Shown: piece by piece, positions 23,270 to 30,648 of the stretch
How the letters are laid out: every line of letters begins with the position of its first letter
Position numbering within the stretch: the first letter of the stretch is position 1
Source of the DNA: SZUA-365 sp964635845
GTDB lineage: Bacteria; Bacteroidota; Ignavibacteria; SZUA-365
Assembly (NCBI GenBank): GCA_964635845.1
Contig: CAZWNO010000008.1
Location: 1-64,000, forward strand
DNA length: 64,000 bases
Direction: 5' to 3'
Program-made: the position numbers and the translations under genes
Notes under the pieces: generated by a model
Told to the model about the DNA's origin: nothing
Seen by the model: the letters and a program-made list of their open reading frames with translations, nothing else
The model's database searches: none

Positions 23270-24145
23270 ATGATCGCCATCATCGCCCCATCGCTCGACG
23301 ACAAGCGCATCTATCCCGTGCACCGCCTGCAGGCGGGTGCCGTGCACAGGAGCCGCGTCGCGCTGCGGCACGCGTCGGGAAAGGGCGCGAATGCGGCAAG
23401 GGCGGCGGCGAAGCGCGGCGGAGCAGTGATGCTCTGCGCGTTCGCGGGCGAGGATTTCGCGCCGCTGCTCGAAGATCAGCTCGGATTCCTCGGCGTGCGC
23501 CTGCTGGTCACCACGACACGGGAGGCGACTCGCAGCTGCGTGACGGTGCTCGAGGACGAGGGGCGCGCGACGGAGTTCGTGCAGGAAGCCCTGCCTGTGG
23601 AAGCCGATGAGGCGGAGCAGTTCACCGCGCATGCACTGCGGTGCATCGACGGCGCCGCGGCTGTCCTTCTTGCCGGCTCGCTGCCGCCGGGACTTCCCCG
23701 GGATTTCTACCTGACATGCACGCGGCGCGCCACCGCGCGCGCGATCCCCACCGTCATTGACGCGCAGCACGGCACGCTGATCGCCGCGCTGGCGGCGTCC
23801 GGCGCGGTGGTGAAAATCAATCGCGAGGAGTTCGGGGAACTGCGTGCTTCGCTGCCCGGCGTGGGTCCGGGGGACGACGCGCTGGCGGGGGAGCTGCAGG
23901 CGCGCGGTGCGTCATGCGTCATCGTCACCGACGGTGCGAAGCCGGTGCTCGCATGGCAGGGGACGGAGCGGATGACCTACCCGGTGCCGGCAGTGCGGCC
24001 CGTCAATCCGGTGGGGAGCGGCGATGCGATGAGTGCCGGGATAACACTCGCCCTTGCGCAGGGATCGGCGATGGATGAGGCCATTCGGATGGGAATCGAG
24101 ATGGGAGCGGCAAACGCCGGGACGCTTCTTCCGGGGGATCTCTGA
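23270..24145 (+). CDS. PfkB-family sugar kinase, 1-phosphofructokinase-like
   Basis: 291 residues. It should phosphorylate a sugar phosphate such as fructose 1-phosphate or tagatose 6-phosphate with ATP. Seen: N-terminal IAIIAPSLDDKRIYPVHRL, the first PfkB signature region SGKGANAARAAAKRG, the middle LAGSLPPGLPRDFY, and the second signature NPVGSGDAMSAG with catalytic Asp252. SGKGANAA and SLPPG are typical of the FruK/LacC branch rather than of ribokinase. It is transcribed alone from 23126, with a strong palindrome in the leader, and converges on glnB 13 bases downstream. No PTS genes are nearby, so the physiological substrate is uncertain. Confidence 0.85.
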   Translation: MIAIIAPSLDDKRIYPVHRLQAGAVHRSRVALRHASGKGANAARAAAKRGGAVMLCAFAGEDFAPLLEDQLGFLGVRLLVTTTREATRSCVTVLEDEGRATEFVQEALPVEADEAEQFTAHALRCIDGAAAVLLAGSLPPGLPRDFYLTCTRRATARAIPTVIDAQHGTLIAALAASGAVVKINREEFGELRASLPGVGPGDDALAGELQARGASCVIVTDGAKPVLAWQGTERMTYPVPAVRPVNPVGSGDAMSAGITLALAQGSAMDEAIRMGIEMGAANAGTLLPGDL

Positions 24146-24158
24146 ACCTGTCGCAGGG

Positions 24159-24497
24159 TCAGAGTGCGTCGTCGCCTGATTCTTCAGTGCGGATGCGGAT
24201 GGCGTCTTCGACTGGGAGGACAAAGATCTTGCCGTCGCCTATCTGTCCTGTCGTGGCATATTTCACGATGACATCGAGCACGGGATCCACCATATGATCG
24301 GCGACGACAACTTCGAGCTTCAGTTTCGGAAGCGTATCGATCTGGTATTCCGCGCCGCGATAGGTCTCCGTATGTCCTTTCTGGCGGCCGAAGCCGCGAA
24401 CTTCGGATATTGTCATTCCGTGTATGCCAATCTCCTGCAGTCCGTCGCGTACGTCGTCGAGTTTGAAGGGACGTATGATGGCTTCGATTTTTTTCAT
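24159..24497 (-). CDS. glnB: Nitrogen regulatory PII protein
   Basis: 112 residues, full length. It begins MKKIEAIIRPFKLDDVRDGL, the PII N-terminal signature; the T-loop is GRQKGHTETYRGAEY with Tyr51, the site uridylylated in proteobacteria; the C-terminal signature TGQIGDGKIFVLPVEDAIRIRT follows. It is a trimeric sensor of ATP, ADP and 2-oxoglutarate. No amtB or glnA is next to it. ATG 24497 was chosen from homology; a TTG-N20-TATTTTTT promoter lies 26 bases upstream. It converges with the PfkB gene. GlnB and GlnK cannot be told apart from sequence alone. Confidence 0.93.
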   Translation of the reverse strand: MKKIEAIIRPFKLDDVRDGLQEIGIHGMTISEVRGFGRQKGHTETYRGAEYQIDTLPKLKLEVVVADHMVDPVLDVIVKYATTGQIGDGKIFVLPVEDAIRIRTEESGDDAL

Positions 24498-24522
24498 GCC
24501 GCGGCCTGTTTTATCAGAACAC

Positions 24523-24553
24523 AAAAAATACCGTCACGGTTGGGAATATGCAA
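24523..24553 (-). promoter_or_regulatory. Promoter of glnB, TTG-N20-TATTTTTT
   Basis: Minus strand: TTG (complement of 24551-24553), 20 bases, TATTTTTT (complement of 24523-24530), 26 bases before the ATG. Confidence 0.5.
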
Positions 24554-24645
24554 TCGTTGTGCAAGTCGGCCCGGTTTCGTAACATATGCAGGCTTTCCGT
24601 CCCGCCGCCCATCCAACGTTGATCCACTCGACGGAGCACGCACGC

Positions 24646-25245
24646 ATGTATCCTGCGATTTTTCTTCTTCCACGCCTCGACCGCTCCAGCCGCCTCCTGT
24701 TGATTTTTCGTCCTGTCCTCATGATACCCCATTTCTTCTGGTCGATGCTGTACGGAATTTTCGCCGGGTGCATTCAGTGCCTTTCGTTCTGGGCAATCCT
24801 GTTCAGCGGCCGTCACCCGCGCGGTCCGTGGAATCTGCTCGAAGCGTTTTTCCGTTATTCCACACGGCTGCAGGCCTGGACGATGCTGCTCGCGGATGCA
24901 TATCCCCCCTTCTCGGGCGGTGCCGGGAGCAGGTATCCCGTCGGCATCCAGGTCGCATACCCGGCGCGCATATCCCGCGCGACGATGTTTTTTCGCCCGC
25001 TGATACTGTTTCCGCATTATTTCCTCATCCTCGGTTACGTGTTTCTCGTCGCGTTCGTGCTGTTCGCCTCATGGTGGACCATCCTGTTCGCCGGCCGCAT
25101 GGCGGACTGGCAATACCGGCAGCTGGCGGGCTACTTCATCTACATCTCCCGCATCAACGCCTACACACTGTACCTCGTGGACGAGTATCCGCCGTTCAAT
25201 GGCGTGCAGCCGCGCGCAGCGGAGGAGAGCTTCGTGCAATCATGA
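24646..25245 (+). CDS. DUF4389 membrane protein
   Basis: 199 residues from ATG 24646, which has GGAG nine bases upstream; an earlier ATG at 24586 is possible. It contains two similar units of two TM helices each: RLLLIFRPVLMIPHFFW, WAILFSGRHPRGPW and LLADAYPPFSG, then FRPLILFPHYFLILGY, TILFAGRMADWQYRQ and LVDEYPPFNG. The repeated FRP, (F/A)GR and YPPF motifs are those of DUF4389. Inner-membrane location; function unknown in the family. It stands between glnB (divergent) and the nuo operon and is probably transcribed alone. Confidence 0.8.
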   Translation: MYPAIFLLPRLDRSSRLLLIFRPVLMIPHFFWSMLYGIFAGCIQCLSFWAILFSGRHPRGPWNLLEAFFRYSTRLQAWTMLLADAYPPFSGGAGSRYPVGIQVAYPARISRATMFFRPLILFPHYFLILGYVFLVAFVLFASWWTILFAGRMADWQYRQLAGYFIYISRINAYTLYLVDEYPPFNGVQPRAAEESFVQS

Positions 25246-25278
25246 TTTAAGGGTTCAAGAGCAGATTGTCAGTATCTT

Positions 25279-25307
25279 TTGATCTCTGAATTTTTTTTTC
25301 TACTTTG
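25279..25307 (+). promoter_or_regulatory. Probable promoter of the nuo operon, TTG-N19-TACTTTG
   Basis: TTG at 25279-25281 and TACTTTG at 25301-25307, one base short of TAnnTTTG, behind a T-rich spacer and 40 bases before nuoA. Confidence 0.45.
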
Positions 25308-25347
25308 TCCACGATTTGTTGTCTTTGGCAACTACTGATAGACACAC

Positions 25348-25818
25348 ATGCTAACCGAATTTGGAAAAGCCTTCGCCTTCATCATCCTCGGGCTGGTCTT
25401 CGTCGCGATGGGGCTCCTCGTCGCGAAGATCCTGCGCCCGCACAATCCCACGGCGGAGAAAACGCTGCCGTACGAATGCGGCGAGGATCCGATCGGACCG
25501 CAATGGATGCGCTTCAACATCCGCTTCTACGTCGTCGCCCTGATCTTCATTCTCTTCGACGTCGAACTCGTGCTGCTGTTTCCCTGGGCACTGGTGTTCG
25601 ACAAGCTCGGCATGTATGCCTACGTCGCAGGCGCCATCTTCATCGTGATACTCTTCCTGGCGGACTTCTACCTCTGGGCGAAAGGGGACCTCGAGTGGAT
25701 ACGGCCGGAGCCGAACATCCCGCATCTCGACGACCTGATCGATCGCGTGCCCCTGCGCTCGACCAGAGCCGCCGCCCCGCCTGCAGCGGCAGCCACGCCC
25801 GCCATCCCAAGTGAATGA
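25348..25818 (+). CDS. nuoA: NADH-quinone oxidoreductase subunit A
   Basis: 156 residues with three TM helices. Recognised by the conserved loop LPYECGEDPIGPQWMRFNIRFYV and the following FDVELVLLFPWA, which lie at the junction of membrane and peripheral arms of complex I. The C-terminus carries an unusual Ala/Pro-rich tail of about 20 residues (RAAAPPAAAATPAIPSE) beyond the usual end. It is the first gene of the eleven-gene nuo operon, 18 bases before nuoB. Confidence 0.95.
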   Translation: MLTEFGKAFAFIILGLVFVAMGLLVAKILRPHNPTAEKTLPYECGEDPIGPQWMRFNIRFYVVALIFILFDVELVLLFPWALVFDKLGMYAYVAGAIFIVILFLADFYLWAKGDLEWIRPEPNIPHLDDLIDRVPLRSTRAAAPPAAAATPAIPSE

Positions 25819-25836
25819 GATCGTAAAGGAGTATCC

Positions 25837-26343
25837 ATGGGTCTTCTCAGCCAGCAATTCGACGACGGCAATATCGTTCTCACATCGGTCGAAGGGGCTC
25901 TCAACTGGGCGCGGCTCTGTTCGCTCTGGCAGATGTCCTTCGGCCTCGCCTGCTGTGCCATCGAAATGATGGCCACCAGCGCGTCCCACAACGACATCAT
26001 GCGCTTCGGCGTGCTGCCGCGGCCGAGTCCCCGCCAGTGCGACGTGATGATCGTCGCCGGCACGGTGACGATCAAGATGGCTTCGCGCGTCAAGCGTCTC
26101 TACGAGCAGATGGCCGAACCGCGCTACGTCGTCTCCATGGGCAGCTGCTCGAACTGCGGCGGCCCGTACTGGGAACACGGCTACCACGTGCTGAAAGGCG
26201 TCGATCGCGTGGTGCCTGTCGACGTGTACATACCCGGCTGTCCGCCTCGTCCCGAGGCGCTGCTCGAGGGCTGGATGCGCCTCCAGGAGAAGGTGCGCGT
26301 TTTCACAACTGTCAAGGAGAAAGGGTCGAATGGCAAAGCCTAG
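25837..26343 (+). CDS. nuoB: NADH-quinone oxidoreductase subunit B
   Basis: 168 residues. It carries the terminal 4Fe-4S cluster N2, which passes electrons to quinone. Ligands seen: Cys39 and Cys40 (LACCAIEMM), Cys104 (SMGSCSNCGG) and Cys135 (YIPGCPPRPE). The conserved RQCDVMIVAGTV segment is present. AAGGAG lies before the ATG. Its end overlaps nuoC by 14 bases. Confidence 0.97.
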   Translation: MGLLSQQFDDGNIVLTSVEGALNWARLCSLWQMSFGLACCAIEMMATSASHNDIMRFGVLPRPSPRQCDVMIVAGTVTIKMASRVKRLYEQMAEPRYVVSMGSCSNCGGPYWEHGYHVLKGVDRVVPVDVYIPGCPPRPEALLEGWMRLQEKVRVFTTVKEKGSNGKA

Positions 26344-26806
26344 CAGCGAGATATTTGACCATCTCAACGGCCTGTTCCCCGAAGCCGGTCTGCGCTTCGA
26401 AGAATCCGTCCCCTGCATCGTCGTGCCCGCGGCCTCGATCAAGGACATCGCCCTTCAGGCGCGCGACGATGCGGAATTGCAGTTCGATTCGCTCATGTGC
26501 CTGAGCGGGGTGGACAACGCCGACGGGACGCTCGGCGTCGTATACCATCTCGATTCCATGCCACTCCGTCACAAGCTCACTCTGAAGGTGATCGTCCCGG
26601 CAGACAACCCGCATGTGCAGTCCGTCGAGCGCGTCTGGCGCGCGGCCGACTGGCACGAACGCGAGGCCTTCGACCTGATCGGCGTGATCTTCGACGGCCA
26701 CCGCGATCTCCGCCGCATCCTCCTTCCGGACGACTGGGAAGGCCATCCGCTCCGCAAGGACTACCAGGTCCAGGAGTTTTACAACGGAATGAAAGTACCG
26801 TACTGA
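26330..26806 (+). CDS. nuoC: NADH-quinone oxidoreductase subunit C
   Basis: 158 residues, a separate NuoC rather than a NuoCD fusion. The signature ADWHEREAFDLIGVIFDGH followed by LRRILLPDDWEGHPLRKDY is complete. It is part of the peripheral arm that connects the hydrophilic Fe-S chain to NuoB and NuoD. The start overlaps the nuoB end, so translation is coupled. Confidence 0.96.
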   Translation: MAKPSSEIFDHLNGLFPEAGLRFEESVPCIVVPAASIKDIALQARDDAELQFDSLMCLSGVDNADGTLGVVYHLDSMPLRHKLTLKVIVPADNPHVQSVERVWRAADWHEREAFDLIGVIFDGHRDLRRILLPDDWEGHPLRKDYQVQEFYNGMKVPY

Positions 26807-26822
26807 AAAGGATCCTATCGGT

Positions 26823-27983
26823 ATGACAGAAAGCATGGAAGTCCTGCAGGAGGGCATTGCCTCGGGGCGCCTCAAAACAGATGAGCTTATCCTGAATATG
26901 GGTCCGCAGCATCCGTCCACGCACGGCGTGCTGCGGCTCGAGCTGGTGCTCGACGGGGAAATCGTGGTCAAGGTTCTCCCGGCAGTGGGGTACCTGCACC
27001 GCTGTTTCGAAAAACACGCCGAGGCCATGACCTACCCGCAGGTCGTGCCGTACACCGACCGCATGGACTACCTCGCCTCGATGAACAACAATCACGGCTA
27101 CGTGCTTGCAGTCGAGCGGCTGATGGGCATCGAGGTGCCGGAGCGCGTCGAGTACATCCGCGTGATCATGGCGGAGCTGCAGCGCATCGCCTCGCATCTG
27201 GTGGCGATCGGCACGTACGGCATGGACATCGGCGCGTTCACGCCGTTCCTGTACTGCTTCCGCGACCGGGAGTACATCCTCGACATCTTCGAACGCACCT
27301 GCGGGGCGCGGCTGCTGTACAATTACATGTGGGTCGGCGGCCTGTCCCACGACGTGTACGAAGGATTCGAGCGCGACGTCGCCGACTTCATCCGCAAATT
27401 CCGCCCCACCGTCGTCGAGGTCAACAATCTCCTCAACTACAACAAGATCTTCATCGAGCGCACCGCTAACGTGGGCGTGCTCCCGGCCGATGTCGCGGTA
27501 AATTACGGATGTTCCGGTCCGATGCTCCGCGGTTCCGGCGTCGACTGGGACCTGCGTCGCGACGATCCCTACTCCATATACGACCGCTTCGACTGGAAGG
27601 TCTGTGTGGGCGACGGCGCCGTCGGCACGATCGGCGACAGCTGGGACCGCCACATGGTGCGCGTCAATGAGATGGAGCAGAGCTGCCGCATCATCGAGCA
27701 GGCGCTCGAGACCTTCCCCGCGGACGGCGATGTGCAGTCGGCCATCCCGAAGCGCATCCGGCCTCCGAAAGGCGAGATTTACACGCGCGTGGAAAACCCG
27801 CGCGGCGAGCTGGGATACTACCTCATCAGCGACGGCGGGGGGAATCCCTTCCGTCTGAAGGTCCGCGGCCCCTGTTTCGTCAACCTCAGCGTCATCGATG
27901 AGATTTCCCGCGGCCACCTGATCGCGGATCTCGTGGCCATCCTGGGCAGCATCGACATCGTGCTCGGCGAATGTGATCGTTAA
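26823..27983 (+). CDS. nuoD: NADH-quinone oxidoreductase subunit D
   Basis: 386 residues, the 49-kDa-type subunit that forms the quinone cavity with NuoB. Seen: NMGPQHPSTHGVLRL at the N-terminus, HRCFEKHAEAMTYPQ, MNNNHGYVLAVE, and the C-terminal NLSVIDEISRGHLIADLVAILGSIDIVLGECDR. The Ni ligands of the related hydrogenases are absent, as expected for complex I. Stop at 27983, 26 bases before nuoH. Confidence 0.97.
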   Translation: MTESMEVLQEGIASGRLKTDELILNMGPQHPSTHGVLRLELVLDGEIVVKVLPAVGYLHRCFEKHAEAMTYPQVVPYTDRMDYLASMNNNHGYVLAVERLMGIEVPERVEYIRVIMAELQRIASHLVAIGTYGMDIGAFTPFLYCFRDREYILDIFERTCGARLLYNYMWVGGLSHDVYEGFERDVADFIRKFRPTVVEVNNLLNYNKIFIERTANVGVLPADVAVNYGCSGPMLRGSGVDWDLRRDDPYSIYDRFDWKVCVGDGAVGTIGDSWDRHMVRVNEMEQSCRIIEQALETFPADGDVQSAIPKRIRPPKGEIYTRVENPRGELGYYLISDGGGNPFRLKVRGPCFVNLSVIDEISRGHLIADLVAILGSIDIVLGECDR

Positions 27984-28009
27984 TTCAGCCAAATCCGAAC
28001 GCAAACACC

Positions 28010-29119
28010 ATGGAATCACTGCTCCAATCCTTTCTCGGCGACAACCTTCTGACTCTGGTGCTGTACTGCGCGCTGCCCCTCGTGCTGATCATCCTTTACG
28101 CCCTGCTCGCCATCCTGGGTGAAGTGAAGATTTCGGCGTGGATGCAGGATAGGCTCGGCCCGATGCGCACCGGTCCCTGGGGAATCATCCAGCCCGTCGC
28201 CGACGTCCTCAAGCTCCTGCAGAAAGAAGACATCACCCCCGCGCAATCCGACAAGCTCCTCTTCAATCTCGCGCCCTACATCGCCTTCATGAGCGCCTAT
28301 GCGGCCTTCGCCATCGTGCCTTTCAGCAGCGAGTACGTCGGCGCCAACCTCGATCTCGGCATCTTCTATCTGCTCGCCATCAGTTCCCTCAATGTCGCGG
28401 CCATCATGATGGCCGGGTGGGCCTCGCACAACAAGTACAGCCTCTTCGGAGCGATGCGCGCGGTGGCGCAGATCGTCAGCTACGAAGTGCCGGCCGCGAT
28501 GGTGCTGGTGATCATCGTGCTCTTCGTCGGCAGCATGAACCTGCAGGACATCGTGACGGCGCAGTCGGGACCGGTCTGGAACTGGATCATCTTCGGCGGA
28601 CCGAAGCAGGATGTCACGCTCGCCGGCGGCACCGTGCTCGGCGCATCGTGGGTGAATCTCGTGTACCTGCCACTCTTCCTCGCCACCTTCGTGATCTACT
28701 ATATCTCGGGACTGGCGGAAACAAACCGCACACCGTTCGACATTCCCGAAGCGGAGTCCGAGCTGGTGTCGGGTTATCACACGGAATACAGCGGCATGAA
28801 GTTCGCGATGTTCTTCATGGCGGAATACTCGAACATGTTCCTCGTCTCCATCGTCACCTCGGTGCTGTTCTTCGGCGGCTGGAACAGTCCGTTCGGCGCG
28901 TATATCGGCGAGGCCTTCGATGCATCCTGGCTCGTGGCGGTCGAACAGTTCCTCTGGCTGGTGTTCAAGGGACTGTTCTTCGTCTTCGTCATGATCTGGG
29001 TGCGCTGGACGCTTCCGCGTCTTCGCGTGGACCAGCTGATGTACATGAGCTGGAAGGTGCTGATCCCGTTTTCCTTCGGCATCGCACTCGTGGTCGGCTT
29101 TCTCGTGGTCATCCTCTAG
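28010..29119 (+). CDS. nuoH: NADH-quinone oxidoreductase subunit H
   Basis: 369 residues, eight TM helices, the membrane subunit beside the quinone site. Conserved stretches seen: EVKISAWMQDRLGPMRTGPWG, QPVADVLKLLQKED, GAMRAVAQIVSYEVP, and LAETNRTPFDIPEAESELVSGYHTEYSG. The loop after QSGPVWNWIIFG is longer than in E. coli. The order nuoA-B-C-D-H-I without E, F and G is notable: the NADH-dehydrogenase module is not in this operon. Confidence 0.97.
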   Translation: MESLLQSFLGDNLLTLVLYCALPLVLIILYALLAILGEVKISAWMQDRLGPMRTGPWGIIQPVADVLKLLQKEDITPAQSDKLLFNLAPYIAFMSAYAAFAIVPFSSEYVGANLDLGIFYLLAISSLNVAAIMMAGWASHNKYSLFGAMRAVAQIVSYEVPAAMVLVIIVLFVGSMNLQDIVTAQSGPVWNWIIFGGPKQDVTLAGGTVLGASWVNLVYLPLFLATFVIYYISGLAETNRTPFDIPEAESELVSGYHTEYSGMKFAMFFMAEYSNMFLVSIVTSVLFFGGWNSPFGAYIGEAFDASWLVAVEQFLWLVFKGLFFVFVMIWVRWTLPRLRVDQLMYMSWKVLIPFSFGIALVVGFLVVIL

Positions 29120-29150
29120 TACCCATCTGATTGGATAAACAAACGACGTT

Positions 29151-29774
29151 ATGAGCGGATACTTCAAGAACATATACGACGGCCTCGCCACGGCGTTGGT
29201 GGGGATGAAGATCACTCTCGACCATCTCTTCGTCAGGAATGTGACCATCCAGTATCCCGACGAACGGCATGTGATTCCCGAGCGGGTGCGCAACCGGCTT
29301 TACGTGAACATGGACGACTGCATCGGCTGCGACCAGTGCGCGAAGGCCTGTCCCGTCAACTGCATCACGATTGAAACGGCCAAGGCGCTGCCCGACGAGG
29401 AACTCGGCGAGACCTCGACCGGCAACCGCAAGCGTCTCTGGGTGACACGATTCGACATCGACTTCGCGAAGTGCTGCTACTGCGGCCTCTGCGTGCCGCC
29501 GTGTCCCACGGAGTGCATCTTCATGACGCCGGTGTTCGAGTTCTCCGAGTACAATCGCAACGATCTGCTCTTCCGCTTCTCGACGCTCACCGAGGAAGAG
29601 GCGGCCGTGAAGATCGCGAACGCGGAGCGCGCCAAGCAGGAAGCGGAAGCGAAGAAGGCCGCGGAACTCGAGGCGAAGAAGAGGGCCGCCGCGGAGAAAG
29701 CTGCCGCGGAGAAGGCCGCTGCGGAAAATCCCCCGGCCGCGGAAGACGCTCCCGCGCGGGACAACAACGGATAA
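29151..29774 (+). CDS. nuoI: NADH-quinone oxidoreductase subunit I with long Ala/Glu/Lys-rich tail
   Basis: 207 residues. Two 4Fe-4S clusters (N6a, N6b): CIGCDQCAKACPVNCI and CCYCGLCVPPCPTECI. The body is of normal length; after the FSEYNRNDLLFRF segment comes a tail of about 55 residues made almost only of A, E and K (EEEAAVKIANAERAKQEAE and onward), predicted as a charged helix or coiled coil. Such a tail is not needed for the Fe-S fold and may contact another subunit. Cytoplasmic side of complex I. Confidence 0.95.
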   Translation: MSGYFKNIYDGLATALVGMKITLDHLFVRNVTIQYPDERHVIPERVRNRLYVNMDDCIGCDQCAKACPVNCITIETAKALPDEELGETSTGNRKRLWVTRFDIDFAKCCYCGLCVPPCPTECIFMTPVFEFSEYNRNDLLFRFSTLTEEEAAVKIANAERAKQEAEAKKAAELEAKKRAAAEKAAAEKAAAENPPAAEDAPARDNNG

Positions 29775-29837
29775 CAGGCGAACACGCCGCGGCGCAGCGC
29801 GCGACCGCGGCCATATGCAATCAACACGCTTGAGCCA

Positions 29838-30335
29838 ATGGAACTGACAATTCTTTTCTACGTATTCGCGGCGCTGACGCTGCTGCCGGCCCTGGTGGTC
29901 GTCTTTTCGCGAAGCCTCATCTACGCGGCGTTCTCGCTGCTGTTCACCTTCATGGGAGTGGCGGGGCTGTACGTGCTGCTGACCGCCGATTTCATCGCCA
30001 TCGCCCAGATCATGGTCTATGTCGGCGGCATCCTGATCCTGCTCGTCTTTGGCGTGATGCTCACGAGGCGCGCGACGGACATCGAGATCAGTTCGGGCGT
30101 GATGAATACGTTTCCCGCGCTGATCGTTGTTGCGGTGGCGCTCGCAATACTCCTCGTGGCGGTCACGGGCGGCGGCTGGTTCATCACGGACGCGCCGCAG
30201 GTCCAGGGCACGGCACTCGAGATCGGCGAACTGCTGCTGACCACCTTCGTCCTCCCGTTCGAGGTTGCAGGCATCCTTCTCCTCGTCGCGGTGATGGGCG
30301 CCGCGCTCATCGCCCGCAAACCGAAGGAGGTGTAG
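29838..30335 (+). CDS. nuoJ: NADH-quinone oxidoreductase subunit J
   Basis: 165 residues, five TM helices. Seen: the pi-bulge helix region AQIMVYVGGILILLVFGVMLT and the C-terminal FEVAGILLLVAVMGAALIARK, both conserved in NuoJ/ND6. It lies 1 base before nuoK, with GGAGG overlapping its stop. Confidence 0.94.
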   Translation: MELTILFYVFAALTLLPALVVVFSRSLIYAAFSLLFTFMGVAGLYVLLTADFIAIAQIMVYVGGILILLVFGVMLTRRATDIEISSGVMNTFPALIVVAVALAILLVAVTGGGWFITDAPQVQGTALEIGELLLTTFVLPFEVAGILLLVAVMGAALIARKPKEV

Positions 30336-30336
30336 C

Positions 30337-30648
30337 ATGTGGGAAATCGGGCTTTCGCATTACCTCGTCGTGAGCGCCGTCCTGTTCTGTCTCGGCGTGC
30401 TCGCGCTCGCGACGCGGCGCAACGTCGTGCTGATGCTCATGGGCATCGAGTTCATCCTCAATTCCGCCAATATCAACCTGATTGCGTTCTCGCACTATCA
30501 GGGGATGAATCTGAACGGGCACGTGTTCGCGCTCTTCGTCATCATCCTCGCGGCCGTCGAGGCTGCCGTCGCGCTGGCCATCGTACTGCATATCTTCCGC
30601 ATGAACAACACCGTCGAAGCCGACCGGATCGCACGTCTCAAGGAATGA
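30337..30648 (+). CDS. nuoK: NADH-quinone oxidoreductase subunit K
   Basis: 103 residues, three TM helices. The ND4L signature NVVLMLMGIEFILNSANIN and the second acidic helix FVIILAAVEAAVALAIVLHIF are present, with the two glutamates needed for proton passage. Its stop overlaps the next start in ATGA, so the OmpA-like gene downstream is translationally coupled to nuoK. Confidence 0.96.
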   Translation: MWEIGLSHYLVVSAVLFCLGVLALATRRNVVLMLMGIEFILNSANINLIAFSHYQGMNLNGHVFALFVIILAAVEAAVALAIVLHIFRMNNTVEADRIARLKE

